In this document: positions 26,903-35,396 of the stretch, piece by piece | Layout of the letters: the number at the start of each line of letters is the position of its first letter | How positions within the stretch are numbered: the stretch's first letter is position 1 | Source of the DNA: Gemmatimonadota bacterium | GTDB lineage: Bacteria; JAAXHH01 | NCBI GenBank assembly: GCA_026702745.1 | Contig: JAPPBT010000058.1 | Span: forward strand, 1-64,000 | DNA length: 64,000 bases | Reading direction: 5' to 3' | Translations under genes and position numbers: made by a program | Notes under the pieces: generated by a model | What the model was told of the DNA's origin: nothing | The model's input: the letters and a program-made list of their open reading frames with translations, nothing else | Databases searched by the model: none

Positions 26903-26979
26903 GCGCGGGCGGTGCACGGACGTCCCGCCAACGGAGTGCCGGCAGCGTATAATTGTCCGGTTTTGTCAGCCGTTTTTTC

Positions 26980-27009
26980 TTGACCTTCCGTTTGCATACC
27001 GCATACAAT
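26980..27009 (+). promoter_or_regulatory. Promoter of the purA leader
   Basis: TTGACC (26980-26985), an 18-bp spacer and TACAAT (27004-27009). Transcription would begin near 27016, upstream of the terminator at 27036. Confidence 0.6.
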
Positions 27010-27035
27010 GAACTGTAAGATCTAACGGTCTCGAG

Positions 27036-27068
27036 GGGCGGGTCTTATGACTCGCCCTTTTGTTGTTT
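27036..27068 (+). terminator. Intrinsic terminator within the purA leader (possible attenuator)
   Basis: GGGCGGGTC (27036-27044), loop TTAT, GACTCGCCC (27049-27057; one G-U pair), then TTTTGTTGTTT. It lies between the promoter and the purA start at 27144, so full-length transcripts must read through it. That is the usual geometry of attenuation, or else it ends a ~50-nt small RNA. Confidence 0.65.
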
Positions 27069-27143
27069 GTGGACCCGGGACCTGGCCTCGATTTCACATT
27101 AGAATCGGCCATCCGGGTATATACGAGGGAGATAGAAGCCAAG

Positions 27144-28421
27144 ATGGCCGTTCGCATTCTCGTAGGCGCAGCCTGGGGCGACGAAGGCAAGGGCAAGATC
27201 GTCGATTTTCTAAGTGAGCAGGCCGACATCGTCGTGCGGTTTCAGGGCGGGGCCAACGCCGGGCACACCGTCCAGATCGGAGACCAGGAGTACATCCTCC
27301 ACCTGATTCCCGTGGGCATTCTGCGGCCGGAAAAGGCCTGCGTCATCGGCAACGGCACCGTGATTGATCCCGAAGCGCTGATGGAAGAGATCGAGATGCT
27401 CGGTTCGCACGGCATCGACGTGGAGGGACGCCTGTTCATCAGCCATAACGCCCATCTCATCATGCCGTATCACAAGCTGATCGACCGGGTCGGAGAGGAG
27501 CAGAGGCAGGAAGAGGAGCGTATCGGTACCACGGGCCGGGGCATCGGGCCGGCTTACGCGGACAAGGCCGCCCGCAAGGGCATACGCATCGTCGACCTGC
27601 ACGACCACGGCGTGCTCAAGGAGAAGCTGCAGCGGAACATCGAGGAGGTAAACAGGATCCTCGACGCCATCTACCAGGCCGAAGCGCTCGACGCGGACCG
27701 GATCATCGAGGAATACCTGGCTTTCGCCCGGCAGATCGGTCCATACGTGATCAACACCTCGGAATACCTGAACGACGCCATTGACGCCGGCAAGGAGATC
27801 CTCTTCGAGGGCAGCCAGGGCACGCTTCTGGACGTGGACCACGGGACCTACCCCTACGTCACGTCCTCCAATACGACCACGGGCGCCGCCTGCATGGGGG
27901 CCGGCGTCGGCCCCACGCGCATCGACGAGGTCATCGGCGTGGCCAAGGCCTACACCACCCGGGTGGGGAACGGACCCTTCCCCACGGAGTTTCCCTCCCG
28001 TTGGGGCGACGAGTTCCGGCGCATGGCGGGCGAGTTCGGCGCCACGACAGGCCGCCCTCGGCGCTGCGGCTGGTTCGACGCCATGGTCGTTCGCTACGCC
28101 GTCATGGTTAACGGCATCGACAGCCTGGCGCTCGCCCGGCTCGACACGCTGGACAGTCTCCAGACGCTGCGGCTGTGCGTGGGCTACCGGCTGAACGGCG
28201 ACGTAATCCCCCATCTGCCCAGCGACGCGAACGTCCTCGCCCGGTGCGAACCGGTCTACGAGGAGATGGAGGGCTGGGACCGGCCCACCGGGCACATCCG
28301 GACCTGGAGCGATCTTCCGGTCAAAGCCCGGGCCTATATCGAACGGGTTTCGGAACTGGTGAAGACCGACGTGAAAATCGTCTCCGTCGGATCGCACCGG
28401 GACGCGACCATATTCATGTAG
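27144..28421 (+). CDS. purA: Adenylosuccinate synthetase
   Basis: The 425-residue product is canonical PurA: GAAWGDEGKGKIVDFLS at the start, GGANAGHTV, the GTTGRGIGPAYADKAARKGIR loop, FEGSQGTLLDVDHGTYPYVTSSNT and TTRVGNGPFPTE. It uses GTP to join IMP and aspartate on the way to AMP. ATG 27144 follows a GAGGGAGAT sequence. The leader contains a promoter and a terminator hairpin. Confidence 0.97.
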   Translation: MAVRILVGAAWGDEGKGKIVDFLSEQADIVVRFQGGANAGHTVQIGDQEYILHLIPVGILRPEKACVIGNGTVIDPEALMEEIEMLGSHGIDVEGRLFISHNAHLIMPYHKLIDRVGEEQRQEEERIGTTGRGIGPAYADKAARKGIRIVDLHDHGVLKEKLQRNIEEVNRILDAIYQAEALDADRIIEEYLAFARQIGPYVINTSEYLNDAIDAGKEILFEGSQGTLLDVDHGTYPYVTSSNTTTGAACMGAGVGPTRIDEVIGVAKAYTTRVGNGPFPTEFPSRWGDEFRRMAGEFGATTGRPRRCGWFDAMVVRYAVMVNGIDSLALARLDTLDSLQTLRLCVGYRLNGDVIPHLPSDANVLARCEPVYEEMEGWDRPTGHIRTWSDLPVKARAYIERVSELVKTDVKIVSVGSHRDATIFM

Positions 28422-28474
28422 AGTTCTCTCGGGTCCTCCGCATTTAGAACTTGCGCAGGTTTGCCGCAAATTGG

Positions 28475-28503
28475 TTGACCTTCGGGGCGAAACCGCTTAT
28501 CTT
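28475..28503 (+). promoter_or_regulatory. Promoter of the tRNA-Lys pair
   Basis: TTGACC (28475-28480), a 17-bp spacer and TATCTT (28498-28503), 13 bp before the first tRNA. Confidence 0.7.
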
Positions 28504-28516
28504 GCTTCGCCTGCGA

Positions 28517-28589
28517 GGGCGCGTAGCTCAGTTGGCAGAGCAACAGACTTTTAATCTGTGGGTCGAAGGTTCGATTCCTTCCGCGCTCA
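28517..28589 (+). tRNA. tRNA-Lys (TTT)
   Basis: 73 nt. Acceptor GGGCGCG with CGCGCTC (one G-U), D-arm GCTC...GAGC, anticodon stem ACAGA/TCTGT around CTTTTAA (anticodon TTT), T-arm GAAGG TTCGATT CCTTC. CCA is not encoded. Confidence 0.95.
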
Positions 28590-28594
28590 TGGAT

Positions 28595-28667
<73 letters not shown>

Positions 28668-28711
28668 CTGCCCTCTCCCGGTCGCACCTGCGTCTTCAAA
28701 CACGGGTGGAT

Positions 28712-28740
28712 TTGACAGGGAAGGGCAAATGTCCTACCTT
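28712..28740 (+). promoter_or_regulatory. Promoter of ssrA
   Basis: TTGACA (28712-28717), a 17-bp spacer and TACCTT (28735-28740), 9 bp before the tmRNA 5' end. Confidence 0.7.
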
Positions 28741-28749
28741 CTTTGACAT

Positions 28750-29111
28750 GGGGGTGAAAGGATTCGACGGGAGTGGATGCGGTGGGAATCGCGTGCCGAG
28801 GTCCCCGATAACCTCGTTAAACCATTGGGAACAAAATTAACTGCAGACGAACCTTCGTATGCAATGGCTGCCTAACATCTGTTAGCGCAACCCGTTTTTG
28901 ATCAGCCCCGCCTGCGGGATGGTCAAAAGCGACGATAAAGCAGGCTGGCCGGGCGTCGCGCCTCAGGGCGCCAGGCGAGACTCAACTGAGGCTGGTTCCG
29001 GTTAAATCCTGCCTGCTGGAGTTCTCCGGAACGAGACCAAAAAACAGGCTATGCATGTAGACGTTCCCGCTTAGGCACTTCCGGACGGGGGTTCGATTCC
29101 CCCCACCTCCA
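28750..29111 (+). ncRNA. ssrA: tmRNA (transfer-messenger RNA)
   Basis: The 5' end GGGGGTGAAAGGATTCGACG and the 3' end (T-arm GGGGG TTCGATT CCCCC, then CACCTCC and discriminator A) pair as a 7-bp acceptor with one G-U. The resume codon GCA at 28843 opens the tag ADEPSYAMAA, ending at TAA 28873-28875 (the charged Ala adds one more residue in front). It rescues stalled ribosomes and tags the product for proteolysis. CCA is not encoded. The lower-GC accessory block begins right after its 3' end, a common integration site. Confidence 0.93.
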
Positions 29112-29183
29112 TCATCATTTATAACCACCTTAAAAAGTAATATACTTGCCGGTCTCCGGTTCCAGACGAAAGAAGAGTCCGAG

Positions 29184-29492
29184 ATGATTCCAGCCATACG
29201 AAATCAGGCTGACTCGCTAAGAAGCCTGTGCCTGGACTACGACGTACAGCGTCTTGAACTATTCGGATCAGCCACCACTTCATCCAAACTACATGATATC
29301 GGTGATCTGGATTTCCTGGTAGAGTTTCAGCCGAAAGCACTAGAGACATATGCTGACAACTACTTCGGACTGTTGGAAGATTTGCAGCGACTATTTGGGA
29401 AGCCCGTGGATCTGGTAGTCGGTTCAGCAGTTAAGAATCCTTATCTCTTGCAATCGATAGACCGGACGAAAACACTTGTCTATGAAGCTTGA
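29184..29492 (+). CDS. mntA: MntA-type nucleotidyltransferase antitoxin
   Basis: The 102-residue product is a minimal nucleotidyltransferase: LELFGSATTSSKLHDIGDLDFLVEF holds the Gly-Ser and Asp-x-Asp catalytic motifs, here with 11 residues between GS and DxD (10 is usual). MntA antitoxins neutralise HepT by adenylylating it. The gene overlaps the HEPN gene by 11 nt, the standard two-gene arrangement. First gene after tmRNA. Confidence 0.85.
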   Translation: MIPAIRNQADSLRSLCLDYDVQRLELFGSATTSSKLHDIGDLDFLVEFQPKALETYADNYFGLLEDLQRLFGKPVDLVVGSAVKNPYLLQSIDRTKTLVYEA

Positions 29493-29829
29493 GACCAAGA
29501 AGTTATTGTTCGACATTCATCGAGCCGCCTTGCTGGTTCGAGAGTTTACGCTGGACAAGAGGTATGAGGATTATACACGAGATTCCATGGTGCGTGCCGC
29601 TGTAGAGCGGCAATTCGAGATCATCGGCGAGGCAGTTAAGCAACTCGCCCAAATCGATAGCCACGTTACCTCTAAAATCAGCGACTTCCAACGCATTATC
29701 TCCTTCCGCAATGTCCTGATCCATAACTATGCCGACGTAGACAGTCGGCTGGTGTGGGACGTCGTTGAGACTAAACTTCCTACCCTGATCCATGAAGTGG
29801 AAACTCTAATATCAGAGCCTTCCGAATGA
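29482..29829 (+). CDS. hepT: HepT-type HEPN toxin (DUF86)
   Basis: The 115-residue product is all-helical and carries RNVLIHNY, the RX4HXY catalytic motif of HEPN ribonucleases; the Tyr is the residue AMPylated by MntA in studied pairs. Upstream, VERQFEIIGEAVKQL is the DUF86 signature helix. ATG 29482 is preferred over an in-frame TTG at 29476. It cleaves RNA or tRNA when unmodified. Base composition is AT-richer than the chromosome around it. Confidence 0.87.
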   Translation: MKLETKKLLFDIHRAALLVREFTLDKRYEDYTRDSMVRAAVERQFEIIGEAVKQLAQIDSHVTSKISDFQRIISFRNVLIHNYADVDSRLVWDVVETKLPTLIHEVETLISEPSE

Positions 29830-29928
29830 ACTGTCCTGGTGTTTTAAAGCAGAACGCTAGTATAGATCGACCTGCTATGTAGAAATACTGAGTCGTTGAT
29901 ATACCAATACGAAATGGAGATGACGATA

Positions 29929-30855
29929 GTGACGCAAGACTGGGAACGGATTTTCGACACATGGGCGCAACCACCTTCAAAAACGGAAGTACAGCGCTCT
30001 GAGAACGCAGTTAGGAGCATCCATAATGCGATCGGTCACAGTTCAAAGCTGAATCAACAGAGATTGAAGGTCTTTACCCAAGGATCCTATCGCAATCGAG
30101 TCAACGTTCGTCACGACAGCGACGTTGACATTGGCGTTATGCTCTACCAGTACTTCCTATGGCAGATCCCAGAAGGTAAAACACCGGCCGATTATGGCAT
30201 CAGAATTGCAGATTATACTTTTGCACAGTTCAAGGATGATCTCGAAGACGCCCTGGTCGCCCACTTCGGTAGAGCAGCCGTTACGCGTGGGAACAAGGCA
30301 TTCAATATCAGGGAAAACTCTTATCATGTAGAGGCTGACGTTGTACCGCTCTTCGAGTTCAGAAGGTATTGGGAAGACGGGCATTACCGGGCCGGTGTTG
30401 CCTTACTGACAGACAAAGATAGCCGAAGAATTGAGAACTTCCCTGAGCGCTTGGTAGAATACTGGCCGTCAACGCCTTTGCACTACGAGAATGGCGTAAC
30501 TAAGAACGATGAAACCGTCCGGCGCTTCAAAGGGATCGTACGCATACTTAAGAGTTTACGGAACACGATGGATGACGCTGGTTCCCAATCGGCGAAGGCT
30601 ATACCTGGTTACCTGTTGGAGTGTATGACTTGGAATGTGCCGAATACTTGTTTTTCTGGTTCCACATGGGATACACGCGTTCAAGCTGTGTTGAGGCACC
30701 TCTGGATCAGTACTAACGACGCTACGAAGTGTGAGTCATGGTGTGAAGTGGATGCGATTAAGTACCTCTTTCGTTCTTCACAGCCATGGACACGTGAGGC
30801 CGCGCATACCTTCATCAATGAAGCATGGACCTTTGTCGGGGTTCGGTCATCGTGA
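29929..30855 (+). CDS. CBASS CD-NTase (cGAS/DncV-like nucleotidyltransferase)
   Basis: The 308-residue product has the SMODS-type nucleotidyltransferase core: FTQGSYRNRVNVRHDSDVDIGVML with GS at 52-53 and Asp 65 and 67, and the third catalytic Asp at 137 (VEADVVPLFEF). It should make a cyclic oligonucleotide when triggered by phage infection. The GTG at 29929 is preferred because GGAG lies 8 bp upstream; in-frame ATGs at 29914 and 29920 are alternatives. It overlaps the Cap15-like effector by 4 nt (GTGA). No Cap2/Cap3 ancillary genes are present, so this is a minimal (type I) system. The clade and nucleotide product cannot be read from sequence alone. Confidence 0.88.
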   Translation: MTQDWERIFDTWAQPPSKTEVQRSENAVRSIHNAIGHSSKLNQQRLKVFTQGSYRNRVNVRHDSDVDIGVMLYQYFLWQIPEGKTPADYGIRIADYTFAQFKDDLEDALVAHFGRAAVTRGNKAFNIRENSYHVEADVVPLFEFRRYWEDGHYRAGVALLTDKDSRRIENFPERLVEYWPSTPLHYENGVTKNDETVRRFKGIVRILKSLRNTMDDAGSQSAKAIPGYLLECMTWNVPNTCFSGSTWDTRVQAVLRHLWISTNDATKCESWCEVDAIKYLFRSSQPWTREAAHTFINEAWTFVGVRSS

Positions 30856-31487
30856 AGCTTGAGCGACGCCACATAACTGCATTTTTGGGTCTGGCAGCCT
30901 TAGTCTGGTGGCTTGTACTAGGGGCTCCAAGGGTGAAGTGGGAATATGTGCAACCGTTCGGTACCGTCGTCATAGTTCTTGCCGCCTTTGGAACAGCTTT
31001 TGAGTTGGTGCTGTGGCGTTGGTCACTGATCCACGGTTGGTTTGTGAAACGACCAGATCTGCGTGGCACTTGGCGTGTTGAACTGCAATCGAATTGGATC
31101 GATCCAGACACGAATCTCGGTGTACAACCCATCGTTTGCTACATGGGCGTTACACAAACCCTTTCAACTCTACAGATGCATCTGATGACGCCTGAATCTG
31201 AGTCCTGGTTCATTGCGGAACGTATCAGCCCATCGCCAAGTGGTGTCGGGTATCGAGTAGCCGGCGTGTACACGAACAAACCGCAAACTCATTTACGTGG
31301 AACGCTTAGTGAAATGCATTTGGGAGGAGTGCTACTCGACACGCATGGACCGGCTAATCGACCGGACACGCTTACAGGTGAGTACTGGACTGACAGAAAG
31401 ACAAAAGGACGTATGACATTCACCGCAAGACTACCCGCCGTATTCACACACTACGATGACGCTAATAGGGCTTTCGATGAAGCGTGA
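30852..31487 (+). CDS. cap15: Cap15-like CBASS effector (2TM plus beta-strand-rich domain)
   Basis: The 211-residue product has two hydrophobic segments (about residues 8-24 and 36-56) and then a beta-rich soluble domain beginning near PDLRGTWRVELQSNW and containing YMGVTQTLSTLQMHL and LRGTLSEMHLGGVLLDTHG. This is the layout of the SMODS-associated 2TM/beta effector (Cap15), in which a membrane-anchored barrel binds the cyclic nucleotide and disrupts the inner membrane. The GTG start overlaps the CD-NTase stop; an in-frame ATG at 30825 is possible. The assignment rests on architecture plus the adjacent CD-NTase. Confidence 0.82.
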   Translation: MKLERRHITAFLGLAALVWWLVLGAPRVKWEYVQPFGTVVIVLAAFGTAFELVLWRWSLIHGWFVKRPDLRGTWRVELQSNWIDPDTNLGVQPIVCYMGVTQTLSTLQMHLMTPESESWFIAERISPSPSGVGYRVAGVYTNKPQTHLRGTLSEMHLGGVLLDTHGPANRPDTLTGEYWTDRKTKGRMTFTARLPAVFTHYDDANRAFDEA

Positions 31488-32244
31488 GTAAGTTCAGATC
31501 TGTGTATTCGTTGTTGAAACAGATTAGACACAACAAATCACGGTCTCATAAACTCCTCGCCTGTTAGTCACTGTTCTGGTCACCCACCGATTCGATCTCT
31601 CTAAGCATAGCTAATCCGAATACGAATTCCGTGCACCCGTCAACGGCGACCTATGGCGTACATTAGTGGACTATTGGCAAATTTCTAAGGCAATATGGCC
31701 GACAGGTTACTCCAGCCCCAGATGGACGAACACTCTACAGAGAGCATCGAGTGAAAACGCTGGGTTCATTCCAACGTCGCTTTCCCGTTTTCGTCCTACC
31801 TCATCCTCCAAGAGTAAACTCATACTATACCGGCTTGGGTACAAGCCCAAAAATCGGTAAGATCTAGGGAGCAAAACTTAGTGTCTCTTCAATTCAAGCT
31901 CCAAGACCAGTATAATCAACTAAGGAGTTTCCGAAAACCACCTTGTTATCATGTAATCCGGGAGATTCCTACACTCGGACGAGTTACCTATTGGCTACGG
32001 GTCCGATGCGTTGTTTTCTGGATAGTTCACAACATGTATTCTGCGAACACCTCCCCGAAGCGACAGGGATACCCAGAAGTACCTACCCCCCTCCTCTCAC
32101 CATAGATCGAATACGCCCGAATAGTAACAAAGGACTTGGTCGGCCAATTCACTTCGTTCCAACCGCGGCGAAGTCCCTAACATCGTACTACCAATCCTTC
32201 TTCTTGCGGAAATGATACTTAGGGTGTAAAATTCACACCTTATA
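31488..32244. other. Gene-poor AT-rich spacer between CBASS and the type I RM operon
   Basis: About 760 bp. The short open frames here (for example around 31666-31860) have no family features, poor composition and no ribosome-binding sites. I see no RNA gene, insertion-sequence end or duplicated att site. It may be the remains of deleted cargo. Confidence 0.5.
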
Positions 32245-32263
32245 GTATATACACGGTATATAC
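32245..32263. promoter_or_regulatory. Twin GTATATAC palindromes upstream of hsdR
   Basis: GTATATAC at 32245-32252 and again at 32256-32263, centres 11 bp apart (one helical turn), about 110 bp before hsdR. An inverted GGTGT...ACACC pair lies just upstream (32223-32239). The spacing suggests a dimeric regulator site; no regulator gene is adjacent. Confidence 0.35.
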
Positions 32264-32369
32264 GGCACGAAATTACCCGAAGGCCCACGTAATTGGTCAG
32301 GCGCCGTCACAACGTTTTCATCGGAAAGTCCAACGAATGAAGCTGGACTGATGAAATAGGGCAGGTCAT

Positions 32370-35300
32370 ATGAACACACCCGAAAGCGAGATTGAAGAGT
32401 TCCTTGTCGAGAAGCTACAGGACCTCAAATACGTATATCGCCCCGACATCCGTAAACGAGCAAAGCTTGAAGCAAACTTCAGGGAGAAGTTCGAAGCACT
32501 GAATAGAGTCAAACTCACGGATGGCGAGTTCGAACGGCTTCTCGACGAGATCGTCGCACCGGACGTATACAAGGCCGCCCAGATCCTCCGTAACCGGCAA
32601 GCATTCACACGAGACGACGGCACGCCACTCAACTACACCCTCGTTGATATTGAAGACTGGTGCAAAAACACCTTCGAGGTTGTTAATCAGCTTCGCATCA
32701 ATACGGACTACAGCCATCACCGCTATGACGTCATACTCCTGATCAACGGCGTTCCCGTCGTTCAGATCGAGTTGAAGACGCTTGCGATCAGCCCGCGAAA
32801 GGCGATGGAGCAGATCGTCGAGTACAAGAACGACCCTGGTAACGGATACACCAAGACGCTGCTCTGCTTCGTCCAGCTCTTCATCGTCAGCAACCGCGTG
32901 GACACGTTGTATTTCGCCAACAACAACGCGCGGCATTTCTCTTTCAACGCCGACGAGCGGTTCCTTCCGGTCTATCGATTTGCGGCCGAGGACAACACCA
33001 GGATCACCCACCTCGACGACTTTGCCGATCGGTTCCTCGCCAAGTGTACGCTCAGTGAGATGATCAGCAAGTACATGGTCCTTATCGCAAGCGAGCAGAA
33101 GCTCTTGATGATGCGCGCGTATCAGATCTACGCCGTCCAGGCGATCGTCGATTGCATCGACCAGAACGGCGGTAACGGCTATATCTGGCACACGACCGGC
33201 TCGGGCAAGACGCTTACTTCCTTCAAGGCCTCGACACTCCTTAAGAGCAACCACGACATCCACAAGTGCCTGTTCGTCGTCGATCGCAAGGATCTCGACC
33301 GCCAGACGCGCGATGAGTTCAATAAGTTCCAGGAGAACTGCGTCGAGGAAAACACCAATACCGCAGCGCTCGTCAACCGTCTCGAATCCGACGACTACGC
33401 GGACAAGGTCATCGTCACGACCATTCAGAAGCTCGGGCTCGCACTCACCGAGAACGGTGACAACAACCAGCAGAAAACAACTCAAGGACAGCCGTCGTAC
33501 AAGCAGCGGCTGGAGCACCTCAAAGACAAGCGGATGGTCTTTATCTTCGACGAGTGTCACCGCTCCCAGTTCGGCGAGAACCACAGGGCCATCAAGGAGT
33601 TTTTTCCGAACTCCCAGCTCTTCGGCTTCACCGGCACCCCGATCTTCGAGGACAATGCGACCGTCACGCAGATCAAGGGAGATGTCGCCACTCTTCGAAC
33701 TACCCGGGATCTCTTCCAGAAAGAGCTTCATGCCTACACCATCACCCACGCGATCGAGGATCAGTACGTCCTTCGTTTCCACGTGGATTACTACATGCCC
33801 GAGGACACCCCGACCCTCACGCCCGGCCAGAATTTCGCCAAACAGGCGGTCGCTCGAGCCATTCTCAACAAGCACAATGCCGCAACCGGTGAACGACGCT
33901 TCAACGCACTGCTGGCCACCGCCTCGATCAACGATGCGATCGAGTACTACGAAGTCTTCAAGCAGCTTCAGCCTCATTTCCAGGCCAACAATCCCGAGTT
34001 CGTCCCTCTCAAGATCGCCGCTGTTTTCTCACCGCCGGCGGAGGGCAACAAGGACGTCCAGCAGATCCAGGAAGACCTTCCCCAGGAGAAGGAGGACAAC
34101 CGGCACGACCCCGAAGGCAAGAAGACCGCGCTCTCAGCCATCATCGACGACTACAACGAGCGGTATGGCACGAACTACGACATCAACAGCTTCGACCTCT
34201 ACTACCAGGATGTCCAGCAGCGCATCAAGGACCAGCAGTTCCCCAACCACGACCTTGATAAGAAAGGCGCTGAGAAAATCGACGTCACCATCGTCGTCGA
34301 CATGCTCCTCACTGGCTTTGACGCCGTGTACCTCAACACGCTCTACGTCGACAAAAATCTCAAACATCATGGTCTGATCCAGGCCTTCTCCCGCACCAAC
34401 CGCATACTCAACGCAACAAAGCCCTACGGCCACATACTCGATTTCCGGCAGCAGCAAGAAAGCGTCGACACCGCCATCGCGCTTTTCTCCGGCGCGCAGC
34501 CTGACAGGGCCCGCGAGATCTGGCTGGTCGACAAGGCACCAGTCGTCATCGAAAACTTCGAGAAGGCTGTCGCCGACCTCGGCGAGTTCATGCAGTCTCA
34601 GGACCTCGAGGTCAGGCCCGACCAGGTTAGCAACCTGAAGGGCGACGACGCCCGCATCCAGTTCATTAAGCGATTCAAAGATGTCCAGAGACTCAAGACC
34701 CAGCTTGACCAGTACACCGATCTAACCAAAGAGCAGAACGAGCAGATCGAAGACGCCCTCCCCACAGAGGACCTTCAAGCCTTCCGAGGCGCTTACCTCG
34801 AAACCGCACAACGTCTGAAAGACCAACAGGGCACACCCGGTGGGGACGACAAGCCGGTCACAACTGAGACCGACCAACTCGATTTCGAGTTCGTCCTCTT
34901 CGCCTCCGCTCTCATCGACTACGACTACATCATGCAACTGATCGCCAAGTACTCGAATCAGGATCCCAAGAAGGTCGAGATCAGCCGCGAGCAGCTCATC
35001 GGCCTGATTCAGTCCGAAGCCAAGTTCCTTGACGAACGGGAAGAGATCATCGAGTACGTAGCCTCTCTCAAGGAAGGCGAAGGCCTTGACGAGGACGCGA
35101 TCCGCGCCGGTTACGAGCAGTTCAAGACCGCGAAGCAGGCCGAGGAAATCGAGCACCTTGCTCAGGTGCACCAACTGACCCCTGAGTCTCTCGCGGCTTT
35201 CGTCAACACCATCCTCCAACGCATGATCTTTGACGGTGAGCAACTCACCGACCTGATGAAACCGCTTGACCTGGGCTGGCGTGAACGCCGTAAGCGCGAA

Positions 35301-35396
35301 CTGGCACTTATGGACAATCTAATACCGGTTCTAAAAAAGCGGGCAGAGGGCCGGGGTATCTCAGGCCTGAACGCCTACGAACAGGGGGGCGCATGA
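32370..35396 (+). CDS. hsdR: Type I restriction endonuclease subunit R
   Basis: The 1008-residue product has an N-terminal PD-(D/E)xK nuclease domain (HRYDVILLINGVPVVQIELKT, about residues 117-137), a superfamily 2 translocase with Walker A in HTTGSGKT (about residue 273-280), DECH box (FIFDECHRS, about 393), FGFTGTP, and the later TIVVDMLLTGFDAVYLNTLY and QAFSRTNRI motifs. It translocates and cuts unmodified DNA as part of the HsdR2M2S complex. It overlaps hsdS by 4 nt. A weak ribosome-binding site precedes ATG 32370. Confidence 0.95.
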   Translation: MNTPESEIEEFLVEKLQDLKYVYRPDIRKRAKLEANFREKFEALNRVKLTDGEFERLLDEIVAPDVYKAAQILRNRQAFTRDDGTPLNYTLVDIEDWCKNTFEVVNQLRINTDYSHHRYDVILLINGVPVVQIELKTLAISPRKAMEQIVEYKNDPGNGYTKTLLCFVQLFIVSNRVDTLYFANNNARHFSFNADERFLPVYRFAAEDNTRITHLDDFADRFLAKCTLSEMISKYMVLIASEQKLLMMRAYQIYAVQAIVDCIDQNGGNGYIWHTTGSGKTLTSFKASTLLKSNHDIHKCLFVVDRKDLDRQTRDEFNKFQENCVEENTNTAALVNRLESDDYADKVIVTTIQKLGLALTENGDNNQQKTTQGQPSYKQRLEHLKDKRMVFIFDECHRSQFGENHRAIKEFFPNSQLFGFTGTPIFEDNATVTQIKGDVATLRTTRDLFQKELHAYTITHAIEDQYVLRFHVDYYMPEDTPTLTPGQNFAKQAVARAILNKHNAATGERRFNALLATASINDAIEYYEVFKQLQPHFQANNPEFVPLKIAAVFSPPAEGNKDVQQIQEDLPQEKEDNRHDPEGKKTALSAIIDDYNERYGTNYDINSFDLYYQDVQQRIKDQQFPNHDLDKKGAEKIDVTIVVDMLLTGFDAVYLNTLYVDKNLKHHGLIQAFSRTNRILNATKPYGHILDFRQQQESVDTAIALFSGAQPDRAREIWLVDKAPVVIENFEKAVADLGEFMQSQDLEVRPDQVSNLKGDDARIQFIKRFKDVQRLKTQLDQYTDLTKEQNEQIEDALPTEDLQAFRGAYLETAQRLKDQQGTPGGDDKPVTTETDQLDFEFVLFASALIDYDYIMQLIAKYSNQDPKKVEISREQLIGLIQSEAKFLDEREEIIEYVASLKEGEGLDEDAIRAGYEQFKTAKQAEEIEHLAQVHQLTPESLAAFVNTILQRMIFDGEQLTDLMKPLDLGWRERRKRELALMDNLIPVLKKRAEGRGISGLNAYEQGGA

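Noticed and set aside
29089-29111. tmRNA 3' end as an attL with a matching attR at the block's right edge
   Set aside because: No second copy of the T-arm/acceptor sequence was found by eye near 44-46 kb. Integration at ssrA stays a hypothesis.
31666-32105. Short plus-strand open frames between CBASS and hsdR
   Set aside because: Composition is not protein-like, no ribosome-binding site, and no recognisable motif.
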